Source of the DNA: a virus | Length of the DNA: 24,842 nucleotides | Virus record (IMG/VR): IMGVR_UViG_3300032282_001781 | Span: 1 to 24,842 of that record | Strand: one strand, 5' to 3' | In this document: piece after piece, positions 19,489 through 24,842 of the stretch | Layout of the letters: every line of letters begins with the position of its first letter | Position numbering within the stretch: position 1 is the stretch's first letter | The notes under the pieces: generated by a model | The model's input: only the letters and a program-made list of their open reading frames with translations | What the model was told of the DNA's origin: nothing | The model's database searches: none | Translations under genes and position numbers: made by a program

Positions 19489-19704
19489 ATGACTATGACA
19501 GAATCAAAGACTAATGTTCTTAAGGTGGCTGATCGTTGTGACCGCTGCCAAGCGCAGGCTTTCGTGCTTGTGAATTTCATGGAGGGTGAACTTTACTTCT
19601 GTGGCCACCACTTTGCCAAGCATGAATTGATGCTGCGTGAGAAGGGCTATGAGATTATTGATGAGCGTTTCAAGATCAACGAGAAGGGTGGGTCTTCGGC
19701 ATGA
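19489..19704 (+). CDS. DUF7455-like zinc protein
   Basis: A 71-residue protein; ATG 19489 follows GGAGGA (19479-19484). VADRCDRCQAQAFVLVNFMEGELYFCGHHFAKHE has a CxxC and a C-x-HH zinc site; this is the pattern of the small actinobacterial/actinophage DUF7455 family. Function not known. A second in-frame ATG lies at 19495. It overlaps the next gene by 4 bases. Confidence 0.8.
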   Translation: MTMTESKTNVLKVADRCDRCQAQAFVLVNFMEGELYFCGHHFAKHELMLREKGYEIIDERFKINEKGGSSA

Positions 19705-20009
19705 ACGAGGAAGAAGAGATTCATAGTCTGATCGATGATTTGGTTGCGATGGGTGCATTGATTCGTCAGCCTGATCCGGTCGGTGGAGAAGTTATGTACA
19801 ATGTCAATTCTGAAAGAATGGTAGAGGTAATGCCTTCATTATACGATTTGTTCATGGAAGAGATTGAGCAGACAATGCTTAGCCTGTACGAACAGGGTCT
19901 TGTGAAGATTGAGTATGATGAGAATCTTAAGGCATTGTATTCCCTGACCGAAGAGGGACATCGGGTAGTTGAGAGCATAATAATCACAACCCCCGACTTT
20001 GATGTATAA
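19701..20009 (+). CDS. Acidic protein with winged-helix-like pattern
   Basis: A 102-residue protein. SLIDDLVAMGALIRQPD and MLSLYEQGLVKIEYDENLKALYSLTEEGHRVVES read like the recognition-helix and wing portion of small winged-helix regulators (the xxGLVxxxxxxxxxxYxLTxxG pattern). It may be a transcription regulator or adaptor. The strongly acidic N-terminus is unusual for DNA binding, so this is tentative. Confidence 0.65.
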   Translation: MNEEEEIHSLIDDLVAMGALIRQPDPVGGEVMYNVNSERMVEVMPSLYDLFMEEIEQTMLSLYEQGLVKIEYDENLKALYSLTEEGHRVVESIIITTPDFDV

Positions 20010-20572
20010 TGGAATTGACAATGACTGACAATCGTAATGTTATTGACTTCTACAAAGGATGGGAAACAGATGCAATCAAAGCCGACCTTGATAGAAACCG
20101 TCTTCCCTTCATTGCCGCCTTTGAGCATGTCAACGGTGATTTCAATAAGGCTACCGGGATTCGCAACACCAATGGATTTCTGGGCCGGGAGGTTTGGATC
20201 GTAGGTGAGCGCGCGAAGCGCTATGACAAGCGCGGCACAGTCGGCACACACCATTATGAACACGTCAAGTACGCGGATTCGTGGCTTTCCGTTTTTAGAG
20301 GCATTGATGATTTTCCTGATTATCGTGTTGTCGCAGTTGATAATGTTAGTGGTGCGTGCGACATTAGAGAGTATAATTGGAGTCCGAAAACCATCATGAT
20401 GTTTGGCGAGGAGCAGCGCGGATTATCAGAAGAGGCTTTTTTGTTTGCCGATGACATTGTTTATATTCCCATGCGTGGATCAGTTCGCAGTTTCAATGTA
20501 GGAACGTCCAGCGGAATCGCAATGTATGATTATTTTACAAAAACGGGGATGAATGACCCCATTGACCTGTGA
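20009..20572 (+). CDS. SpoU/TrmH-family RNA 2'-O-methyltransferase
   Basis: A 187-residue protein with the SPOUT knot motifs: motif 1-like NRLPFIAAFEHVNGDFNKATGIRN, motif 2 KTIMMFGEEQRGLSEEA (FGEEQRGLS at 132-140) and motif 3 VYIPMRGSVRSFNVGTSSGIAMYDY (about 151-175). The family methylates ribose 2'-O of tRNA or rRNA with SAM. Arg/Asn/Glu residues of motifs 1-3 are present, so it is probably active. It lies about 0.8 kb after a tRNA cluster, which suggests tRNA as substrate. The start is ATG 20009 (TAATG overlap), with ATG 20021 as an alternative. Confidence 0.92.
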   Translation: MELTMTDNRNVIDFYKGWETDAIKADLDRNRLPFIAAFEHVNGDFNKATGIRNTNGFLGREVWIVGERAKRYDKRGTVGTHHYEHVKYADSWLSVFRGIDDFPDYRVVAVDNVSGACDIREYNWSPKTIMMFGEEQRGLSEEAFLFADDIVYIPMRGSVRSFNVGTSSGIAMYDYFTKTGMNDPIDL

Positions 20573-20705
20573 CTATCAAGATTGTCTGAGACAGGCAATC
20601 GTAAAGTATCCATTTTATGATTGTTTAAGAATCTCTTGTGCTGACCATATCCCACAGATTGTCAGGGAGACTGGCGGTTACGATTGGTTGAATTGCAATC
20701 AATAA
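20553..20705 (+). CDS. Hypothetical 50-residue Cys-containing protein
   Basis: A frame from ATG 20553 to TAA 20703-20705, overlapping the methyltransferase end by 20 bases, with GGGG (20545-20548) as ribosome site. The product (MTPLTCDYQDCLRQAIVKYP, then FYDCLRISCADHIPQIVRET, then GGYDWLNCNQ) has five Cys, including a possible small zinc site. No other frame here encodes anything plausible. Unknown function. Confidence 0.6.
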   Translation: MTPLTCDYQDCLRQAIVKYPFYDCLRISCADHIPQIVRETGGYDWLNCNQ

Positions 20706-20713
20706 GGTATAAT
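20684..20713 (+). promoter_or_regulatory. Promoter for the Cys-rich protein operon
   Basis: TTGGTT (20684-20689), 18-bp spacer, perfect TATAAT (20708-20713). The start would be near 20720; the AAGAAGGTGA ribosome site and ATG 20755 follow. Confidence 0.6.
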
Positions 20714-20754
20714 GAATCTAGGTATATTACCGAGAAAGAAGGTGAATCAAATAA

Positions 20755-21009
20755 ATGGATAACAACCAACAATCAGCAAGCCAGCCATCTGGCAAGCCTA
20801 CAGTGGAAAACGCAACTCTTGGACACACAGAAGTTTCTCAGCCAGTCACCAACCTTGGCGTTAACGAGCCAAAGACTATGAGCGGAAACAGTGTTCAAAG
20901 TCCTTTGAGTGGTTCAGATGTCTCCATGACAACTGGACAGCCTTACGGTGGTCCTATTGCCTCAACAGAGGTAGAGCCTAACGTTCGCAGGGAAGCAGGC
21001 CCATACTAA
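20755..21009 (+). CDS. Low-complexity Ser/Gln/Pro-rich protein
   Basis: An 84-residue protein, rich in Ser, Gln, Pro, Gly and Asn (MDNNQQSASQPSGKPTVENA, later SGSDVSMTTGQPYGGPIAST), probably disordered. It is the first gene after the promoter at 20684-20713 and is one base from the Cys-rich gene. The pair looks co-expressed, perhaps as virion or scaffold-like factors. No family recognised. Confidence 0.65.
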   Translation: MDNNQQSASQPSGKPTVENATLGHTEVSQPVTNLGVNEPKTMSGNSVQSPLSGSDVSMTTGQPYGGPIASTEVEPNVRREAGPY

Positions 21010-21010
21010 A

Positions 21011-21736
21011 ATGCCTGAAAATCAAGGACGACTATCACCATTTAGTTCGTCAAGCGGACAACATGATGAGGCCAATGACAATCATGTTGAATATTATGTT
21101 CGCCCGAGCGGAGGTGAAGACAAGATGTTAGATGTTAACTCTTCAGAGACAGTTGATCGTGGCTATGATCACTCAAGTTCAACAGAACCAGACCCTACTG
21201 GTACTATTGCCATGCAGAAAGAAGCCACATATACCAAGCCAGCCGAACTTGATGGCGTTGGAAAGTACAGCACAACAGCAAATTCAACTGTTGATGCTCC
21301 AGAATCTGGACAAACCACAGAGCCTTCAAGCGTACACAAAGCAGCATGCTGCGATGATTGTGGCGCTGAATGTGGTGGTGACTGCTGCCAAAAATGTTCT
21401 AAGATGGCGAAGGCTGCTGGTTGCTCTTGCACATGCGAGAACTGCCAGAAGTGCGCCATGATGAAGGCTGTTGGTTGCAATTGCTGCTCAGATTGTGGCG
21501 CTAACTGCAACGGAGATTGCTGCGATAAGTGCAGCATGACTTCCAAGGCAGAGGAAGCGGAAGACTTGGAGAAGGCTGCTAAGCCTGAGGATAAGGAAGA
21601 AGAGGAAGAGCCAGCAGATGATGTTGAAGAACTTGAGAAGGTTGCTCCGGTGGAAACCAAGCAATCTATCTGGGGTAACGCTTTTGCTCCCGGCATTCCA
21701 ACCGCCGCCATGAGAACAGTATTTAGACAAGAGTAA
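21011..21736 (+). CDS. Acidic protein with a central metallothionein-like Cys-rich block
   Basis: A 241-residue protein. Residues 1-110 are Ser/Thr/Glu-rich and probably disordered. Residues about 113-174 hold 20 Cys in two related units (CCDDCGAECGGDCCQKCSKM and CCSDCGANCNGDCCDKCSM) joined by GCSCTCENCQKCAMM. Residues about 176-215 are highly acidic (runs of Glu/Asp), and the tail (WGNAFAPGIPTAAMRTVFRQ) looks structured. Cys spacing (CC, CxC, CxxC) with no aromatic residue in the block suggests metal clustering like a metallothionein, or a multi-zinc structural module. It matches no family I know. It is followed by a terminator-like hairpin. Confidence 0.75.
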   Translation: MPENQGRLSPFSSSSGQHDEANDNHVEYYVRPSGGEDKMLDVNSSETVDRGYDHSSSTEPDPTGTIAMQKEATYTKPAELDGVGKYSTTANSTVDAPESGQTTEPSSVHKAACCDDCGAECGGDCCQKCSKMAKAAGCSCTCENCQKCAMMKAVGCNCCSDCGANCNGDCCDKCSMTSKAEEAEDLEKAAKPEDKEEEEEPADDVEELEKVAPVETKQSIWGNAFAPGIPTAAMRTVFRQE

Positions 21737-21758
21737 TAAAACTAGTAATGCATGGATG

Positions 21759-21779
21759 GGCGGGTCGAAATGACTCGCC
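21759..21779 (+). terminator. Hairpin terminator after the Cys-rich gene
   Basis: GGCGGGTC (21759-21766) pairs with GACTCGCC (21772-21779), 8 pairs with one G-U, loop GAAAT, followed by TGTTCCATTTT. The stem opening GGGTCGAA resembles that of the hairpin at 10915. Confidence 0.6.
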
Positions 21780-21800
21780 TGTTCCATTTTAGGAGATATC

Positions 21801-22199
21801 ATGAGAATTCTAATTGTTGGTAGTAAGAACTGGACTAATTATAACGAGTTCATGCGTAATGTGACTGTGGCCATTGAGGATGCTTCTATCTTTAATCCAG
21901 AAGACAATAAGATTGTCTTTGTTCACACAGGTTCTCAGGGTGCTGAGAATATGACTACTGAATATGTTGGAAAGATTGAGAAGTTCATGAAACAGAAGGG
22001 CTACTCCGTAAAGGAGGAGTTGTTCAAGAAGAAGTACAGCGGAAATAGCGTTGACAGAATCACCGCTGACTATGATATGATTACTTCCGGCATTGATTCG
22101 GCGCTCGTATTTATCAGGGCATCTGATCGCCGCGCCGAGTATTGTGTGAGGCTGCTCAAGGAGCATGCTATTCCAGTCAAAGTTATTAAGGAGAACTAA
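21801..22199 (+). CDS. SLOG-family protein (DUF2493/YpsA-like)
   Basis: A 132-residue Rossmann-like protein: MRILIVGSKNWTNYNEFM at the N-terminus, the Gly-rich site VFVHTGSQGAENMTTEYV (about 39-57), then DYDMITSGIDSALVFIRASD and HAIPVKVI. This is the order of the small cpYpsA-like SLOG proteins common in actinophages. SLOG domains bind nucleotides or their derivatives; in phages the role is unproven. It has a good AGGAG site and overlaps the next start codon. Confidence 0.8.
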   Translation: MRILIVGSKNWTNYNEFMRNVTVAIEDASIFNPEDNKIVFVHTGSQGAENMTTEYVGKIEKFMKQKGYSVKEELFKKKYSGNSVDRITADYDMITSGIDSALVFIRASDRRAEYCVRLLKEHAIPVKVIKEN

Positions 22200-22228
22200 T
22201 GTCACCCAAAGGAACTGGTCAGCGGTAG
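22199..22228 (+). other. Nine-codon start ORF in the wrong frame for the deaminase
   Basis: ATG 22199 has a near-perfect AAGGAG site (22188-22193) but hits TAG after nine codons. The reading frame one base ahead stays open from 22200 into the deaminase, encoding natural family sequence (KELVSGRLTNKDRRYLKLAQ). A +1 shift at CCC-AAA (22205-22210) would join them as MSPKELVSG. It may be a programmed frameshift, a mutation or a sequence error. Confidence 0.5.
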
Positions 22229-22253
22229 ACTGACCAACAAAGATCGACGCTAT

Positions 22254-22577
22254 TTGAAGTTGGCCCAGAACGTTGCCATGTCTTCATCTGAGCGTATGAA
22301 GCATGGCGCTGTCATCGTAAAGGGTGGCAGGGTCATGAGTGTTGGAATTAATAAGTTTCGCAATCATCCATTGATCATTCAGCCTGAGATTATAAAGACT
22401 GTGTGTTCTGTTCATGCTGAGATGGATGCGTTGCGTAAGATCAGGGACGCACGCGGTGCCACAATTTATGTGGCCCGCGTAAACAACGGGGGAAACACAA
22501 GATTGTCTCGTCCATGCAACTATTGTTATAAGGCAATTCGTGAGGCGGGAATCAATAAGATCGTCTATACCGATTGA
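22254..22577 (+). CDS. dCMP/cytidine deaminase family protein (start uncertain)
   Basis: A zinc deaminase with HAEMDAL (His54, Glu56) and PCNYC (Cys88, Cys91), the full zinc and proton-shuttle set. It deaminates dCMP, cytidine or a related base, feeding dUMP/dTTP. The only standard in-frame start is TTG 22254, with no ribosome site, and it would cut off upstream residues (NKDRRYL) that fit the family N-terminal helix. A well-placed ATG at 22199 is one frame off. The true product probably starts at 22199 through a +1 shift. The SLOG gene directly upstream is coupled to it. Confidence 0.8.
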   Translation: MKLAQNVAMSSSERMKHGAVIVKGGRVMSVGINKFRNHPLIIQPEIIKTVCSVHAEMDALRKIRDARGATIYVARVNNGGNTRLSRPCNYCYKAIREAGINKIVYTD

Positions 22578-22603
22578 CGAGAACCATTGCTGAATGTTAC
22601 AAT
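22574..22603 (+). promoter_or_regulatory. Strong promoter before the WhiB region
   Basis: TTGACG (22574-22579), 18-bp spacer, extended -10 TGTTACAAT (22595-22603). The start would be near 22610; AAGGAT and ATG 22631 follow. It drives the small gene and WhiB. Confidence 0.65.
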
Positions 22604-22630
22604 TAGTATACCTACTACATAAGGATATAA

Positions 22631-22855
22631 ATGCCTACTTACGCTGAATTGAACTACGATCAGGCTCACGCTTTTGTTGACGGAAACGTTGACAAGGGTT
22701 TCTACTGGGATGGTTGGGATATCATCAAGTGGACCCCCAACCCCAACGGTTTCTCCCAGAAGAATGGGATGTACCGTAACAAGCAGTGGGGCTTCTCCGT
22801 GAGAATCCCCCTGACCGATCAAGGTACTTGGAAGGTTCTCTCCAAATATGTCTGA
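22631..22855 (+). CDS. Hypothetical protein, first gene of the WhiB operon
   Basis: A 74-residue aromatic-rich protein (YAELNYDQAHAFVDGNVDKG, then YWDGWDIIKWTPNPNGF, then WGFSVRIPLTDQGTW). It reads as a small beta domain. Its own promoter is just upstream, and it overlaps WhiB by 8 bases. Codon choice (many C-ending codons such as AAC, TTC, CCC) differs from neighbours, hinting at high expression or transfer. Unknown function. Confidence 0.65.
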   Translation: MPTYAELNYDQAHAFVDGNVDKGFYWDGWDIIKWTPNPNGFSQKNGMYRNKQWGFSVRIPLTDQGTWKVLSKYV

Positions 22856-23168
22856 CATATTGAGAGAGATGGGTCTGGAAGAGGATACTCTGAAGTGGTA
22901 TCACTTGGCCGCTTGCAAGAACATGGATGTAAATTATTTCTATGACACCTATGAGTTTGATCATGAGACTGCCAGACAGATAGATCAAATGTGCTTTCAC
23001 TGCCCTGTCGTAAAGTTTTGTTATGATGAGGGTGTCTCAAACAAGGAGAAGGGTGTCTGGGGCGGGGTGTATTTGAACCTTGGTAGGGTTGACAATGATA
23101 TGAACAAGCACAAGAGTGCTGATGACTGGAAGGTTCTGAAGAAGATTCATGGCAAAAATTCGGTATGA
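22848..23168 (+). CDS. WhiB-family iron-sulfur transcription regulator
   Basis: A 106-residue protein with the four WhiB cysteines: Cys23 (HLAACKN), Cys49, Cys52 and Cys58 (CFHCPVVKFC), followed by the GVWGGVYL turn (69-76) that contacts the housekeeping sigma factor. The C-terminus is basic (KHKSADDWKVLKKIHGKNS). WhiB proteins hold a 4Fe-4S cluster and modulate actinobacterial RNA polymerase; phage copies such as WhiBTM4 interfere with host WhiB2. It starts at ATG 22848 within the preceding gene. Confidence 0.95.
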   Translation: MSDILREMGLEEDTLKWYHLAACKNMDVNYFYDTYEFDHETARQIDQMCFHCPVVKFCYDEGVSNKEKGVWGGVYLNLGRVDNDMNKHKSADDWKVLKKIHGKNSV

Positions 23169-23409
23169 CATAGACATGGCTAAGGCTGTGCGTCGGATAA
23201 AGAAGCCCGTCAGGGGGCTTGTGATGGACATTCGTGGCCTTCCAGAATTTCTGTGTGTCTCTGTCTATGAGGAGAATATTATGGAGTACAGCGACTCGCA
23301 GCGGGAGGCAATCATGGAATATCTTATCATGGTCAGAGAAGTCATTCGTTCTTATGGCGTTCCATGTGAGATTCAAGGATTTAAGTACAACAAGGACCGG
23401 AGGTTCTGA
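23149..23409 (+). CDS. Hypothetical protein
   Basis: An 86-residue protein overlapping WhiB by 20 bases, with strands and helices (KPVRGLVMDIRGLPEFLCVSVY, then SDSQREAIMEYLIMVREVI). Unknown function; tight coupling suggests joint expression with WhiB. Confidence 0.65.
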   Translation: MAKIRYDIDMAKAVRRIKKPVRGLVMDIRGLPEFLCVSVYEENIMEYSDSQREAIMEYLIMVREVIRSYGVPCEIQGFKYNKDRRF

Positions 23410-23639
23410 TGGATTGCTACTCATGCGGAAAGCAGAAAGCCAATCTTCACGCAAAGAAATCGGATATAATGAATGGTGTGACAGTATTGATGTGTCAGTC
23501 TTGCATCGATTCTGGCTATGAGCCTCGTTGGATTGTGGTTCTGGGGGGTAGACAGAATGGTCCCGCTTCCGTCAAGGATTATGTGGCCAAGCGCAAGTAC
23601 CTAGGCACAGAGATTATGGCTCACGAATTGATATCTTAG
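23409..23639 (+). CDS. Small zinc-ribbon protein
   Basis: A 76-residue protein with MDCYSCGKQKANLHAKKSDI, then VLMCQSCIDSGYEPRW: two CxxC knuckles, giving one zinc ribbon. The C-terminal half (PRWIVVLGGRQNGPASVKDYV) recurs in actinophage small proteins. ATG 23409 overlaps the prior stop. Unknown function. Confidence 0.75.
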   Translation: MDCYSCGKQKANLHAKKSDIMNGVTVLMCQSCIDSGYEPRWIVVLGGRQNGPASVKDYVAKRKYLGTEIMAHELIS

Positions 23640-23651
23640 GAATGATTATGA

Positions 23652-23924
23652 ATGGACTTAAGCACTGGAGAGGTAACAGCAATAGTAGGTGTCGCATCGG
23701 TTATTGTTGGAACAATTGGCGGTAGGTACTTGGATCGGATAACTAAGAAGGACGAGTTAACCAATGAAGAGATACTTGCCCTGAGGGAAGACATGGATGA
23801 TGCTGATGAGTCCTTGGATGATTGGAAGTTGAAATATTTCGATCTTCGGGAGAAGAATCTTGAACTTCAATCACATATAGATAAACTAGAAATAGAAATA
23901 ACAAAATTAAAATTGCACCAGTAA
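23652..23924 (+). CDS. Membrane-anchored coiled-coil protein
   Basis: A 90-residue protein with one N-terminal hydrophobic segment (about 6-26, VTAIVGVASVIVGTIGGRYL) followed by a long charged coiled coil (EEILALREDMDDADESLDDW, then LREKNLELQSHIDKLEIEIT). It resembles spanin-like or membrane-scaffold proteins in shape only. Role unknown. Confidence 0.65.
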   Translation: MDLSTGEVTAIVGVASVIVGTIGGRYLDRITKKDELTNEEILALREDMDDADESLDDWKLKYFDLREKNLELQSHIDKLEIEITKLKLHQ

Positions 23925-23940
23925 CTTTTATAGGAGAGAC

Positions 23941-24162
23941 ATGTCATCTGTACCGATTAGTCAGGATGATCTTGAGTTCATAATTGCTGAGGTCGCCCGC
24001 GATCTGATGGAGAAGTGGGCGATTGAGTCCGCGATAGAGGAAGACAAGTTGCCCGAATACGCTCATATGGCCGCTGATGTGACCACATTTGTTGTGGAGC
24101 ATTATATGGGTCATCTTAATTCTCTGATGGCCTACAAGGCGTTAGCGGCGGGTACGGAGTAG
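23941..24162 (+). CDS. Hypothetical acidic helical protein
   Basis: A 73-residue protein with AGGAGAG before the ATG. Helical (LEFIIAEVARDLMEKWAIES, then YAHMAADVTTFVVEHYMGHL). Unknown function. Confidence 0.65.
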   Translation: MSSVPISQDDLEFIIAEVARDLMEKWAIESAIEEDKLPEYAHMAADVTTFVVEHYMGHLNSLMAYKALAAGTE

Positions 24163-24186
24163 TCTCCTTCCCAGTGGTAGAATAGT

Positions 24187-24215
24187 ATTGGACAGTTGAA
24201 CTCTGACTGTCCAAT
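24187..24215 (+). terminator. Perfect 10-bp hairpin in the gap before the DUF1003-like gene
   Basis: ATTGGACAGT (24187-24196) pairs perfectly with ACTGTCCAAT (24206-24215), loop of 9. It has no T run, and TAGAAT just upstream (24178-24183) resembles a -10 box, so the hairpin may be a terminator or the 5' end of the next mRNA. Confidence 0.5.
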
Positions 24216-24239
24216 TCTGCCTGTCATGGGCGAAAATGG

Positions 24240-24599
24240 GTGATCAAAGTTAGAGAAAAATTCCGAAAAATCAATCACAAGGCTGAAGAGTTGGCTGACC
24301 TTGCAACTGAATGGTTCGGAACACCCTTGTTTCTGTTGTTGAACATTCTGTTCTGGACGTTCTGGATCGTGAAGCATTGGAACATTGATGAGTTCACGCT
24401 CATAGTGTCTTTGCAAGCAATTCTTATGAGCATCCTGATCCTCAACGCTGCCAATAGGCAGCAGCGCAAGGAGCGTGAGATTGCTGCACAGGATCGTGAA
24501 CGTGATGAGATAGTGCAGGATCATGTTGAGGACATTCATGATGATGTTGAGCGTATCAAGAATATGCTTGACGAGATTGTGGATGAGATGGATGGATAG
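24240..24599 (+). CDS. Two-TM membrane protein (DUF1003/low-affinity permease-like)
   Basis: A 119-residue protein. FGTPLFLLLNILFWTFWIVKHW (about 26-47) and FTLIVSLQAILMSILILNAANRQ (about 53-75) form two membrane spans with the SLQAIxxSIxIxxxxNRQ feature of DUF1003/PF04120 proteins, followed by a charged coiled coil (about 76-119, heptads around VEDIHDDVERIKNMLDEIV). The start is GTG 24240; an ATG at 24236 is out of frame. Role unknown; a membrane-associated factor. Confidence 0.7.
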   Translation: MIKVREKFRKINHKAEELADLATEWFGTPLFLLLNILFWTFWIVKHWNIDEFTLIVSLQAILMSILILNAANRQQRKEREIAAQDRERDEIVQDHVEDIHDDVERIKNMLDEIVDEMDG

Positions 24600-24747
24600 G
24601 GAGGGCGGGGGACAGGGAAGATACATACTCTCCCTCATAAACTCCCTAGACAACAAGAACACAATAATAGTAGACCTCTTGGTAGAGATAACCAGACTGA
24701 GAAAACTGCTCAAGGACAATGGAATCAACCCCGAGAAGTCGAAATAA
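24592..24747 (+). CDS. Small coiled-coil protein
   Basis: A 51-residue protein starting at ATG 24592, overlapping the previous stop (TAG 24597-24599). It has a Gly-rich start (MDREGGGQGRYIL) and an amphipathic helix (IIVDLLVEITRLRKLLKDNG). Upstream in-frame ATGs lie inside the membrane-protein gene. Unknown function. Confidence 0.5.
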   Translation: MDREGGGQGRYILSLINSLDNKNTIIVDLLVEITRLRKLLKDNGINPEKSK

Positions 24748-24757
24748 CCAGCAAAAA

Positions 24758-24830
24758 ATGCAGATGAAAATGCATAATATACATCCATTTGCATAATATG
24801 CAGGTTTTTATGCTATAAAACGCATATTTT
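24758..24830 (+). repeat. AT-rich tract with repeated TGCATAATAT palindromes
   Basis: TGCATAATAT occurs at 24771 and again at 24790, 19 bases apart; the second copy is the 13-bp palindrome TGCATAATATGCA (24790-24802). Related words (ATGCAG at 24759 and an ATGC...GCAT pair at 24810-24825) flank them. After the last gene at 24747 nothing else is coding. It could be operators, an origin-type iteron tract or a promoter region. Confidence 0.5.
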
Positions 24831-24842
24831 ACTCCATCGTAA

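Noticed and set aside
203-24747. Integrase, repressor or attachment site pointing to a temperate phage
   Set aside because: No integrase, excisionase or clear attachment repeat was seen in the window; absence here does not exclude them elsewhere.
19766-24794. Long minus-strand open frames (for example 19766-20263, 22819-23454, 24132-24794)
   Set aside because: They lie opposite well-supported + strand genes, have low-complexity or implausible composition and no ribosome sites, so they are shadows of the coding strand.
24758-24842. CRISPR array at the right edge
   Set aside because: Repeats are too short, spacing is 19 bp and there are no uniform spacers.

Overview
The window reads as part of a large, gene-dense tailed-bacteriophage genome (Caudoviricetes). 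Every gene I can support is on the + strand, and most neighbours overlap by 1-4 bases (ATGA, TAATG) or sit a few bases apart. The best host clue is a WhiB-family protein (22848-23168), a family restricted to Actinobacteria and their phages. A DUF7455-like zinc protein, an MSMEG_6728-like protein, many actinophage-type small Cys proteins and probable leaderless promoters agree with this. By eye the DNA is moderately AT-leaning, so a lower-GC (for example freshwater) actinobacterial host is possible. That last point is inference.

Layout. 1-2660: the end of an unknown gene, a GT2 glycosyltransferase, a GMP reductase/IMP dehydrogenase family enzyme, an Nmad1-like protein and two small proteins. 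2653-5006: small and large terminase subunits. 5011-5235: tRNA-Ile(UAU) and an unassigned structured RNA closed by a perfect 13-bp stem. 5236-6139: HNH endonuclease and two small genes. 6173-8460: three tail or fibre-type virion proteins. 8494-8931: tRNA-Gln, a small gene and tRNA-Gly. 8932-11969: a probable virion protein with a duplicated domain, a small gene, an amidase endolysin, a Dps-like ferritin and a secreted lysozyme-like protein. 12023-12333: tRNAs for Met or Ile2, Thr, Ser and Ile. 12352-14316: a GT-B glycosyltransferase, a membrane protein and an HslV/proteasome-like Ntn hydrolase. 14317-18926: about twenty tiny overlapping genes, mostly of unknown function, several with Cys knuckles. 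18926-19236: tRNAs for Arg, Glu, a non-canonical His, and Lys. 19238-22577: zinc protein, a possible winged-helix protein, SpoU/TrmH RNA methyltransferase, an acidic protein with a metallothionein-like Cys-rich block, a SLOG protein and a dCMP-deaminase-like gene whose start is in the wrong frame. 22631-24842: WhiB, small genes, two membrane proteins and an AT-rich palindromic tract.

How it may fit together. Eleven tRNA genes, mostly reading A-ending or otherwise minor codons, plus an RNA methyltransferase suggest the phage adjusts translation. The nucleotide enzymes suggest control of purine and dCTP/dTTP pools. The terminases and fibre genes form the visible virion block, and two unlike lysins handle cell-wall degradation. 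Control appears to rest on extended -10 promoters (TGnTAnnnT), three of which lie 6-7 nt before a start codon, as in leaderless mRNAs. Two further genes begin one base after a tRNA.

The most unusual points are the elbow-less tRNA-His, the 118-nt structured RNA, the tRNA/ORF junctions with C retained after all 11 tRNAs, the Cys-rich protein, the out-of-frame deaminase start and the phage Ntn hydrolase.
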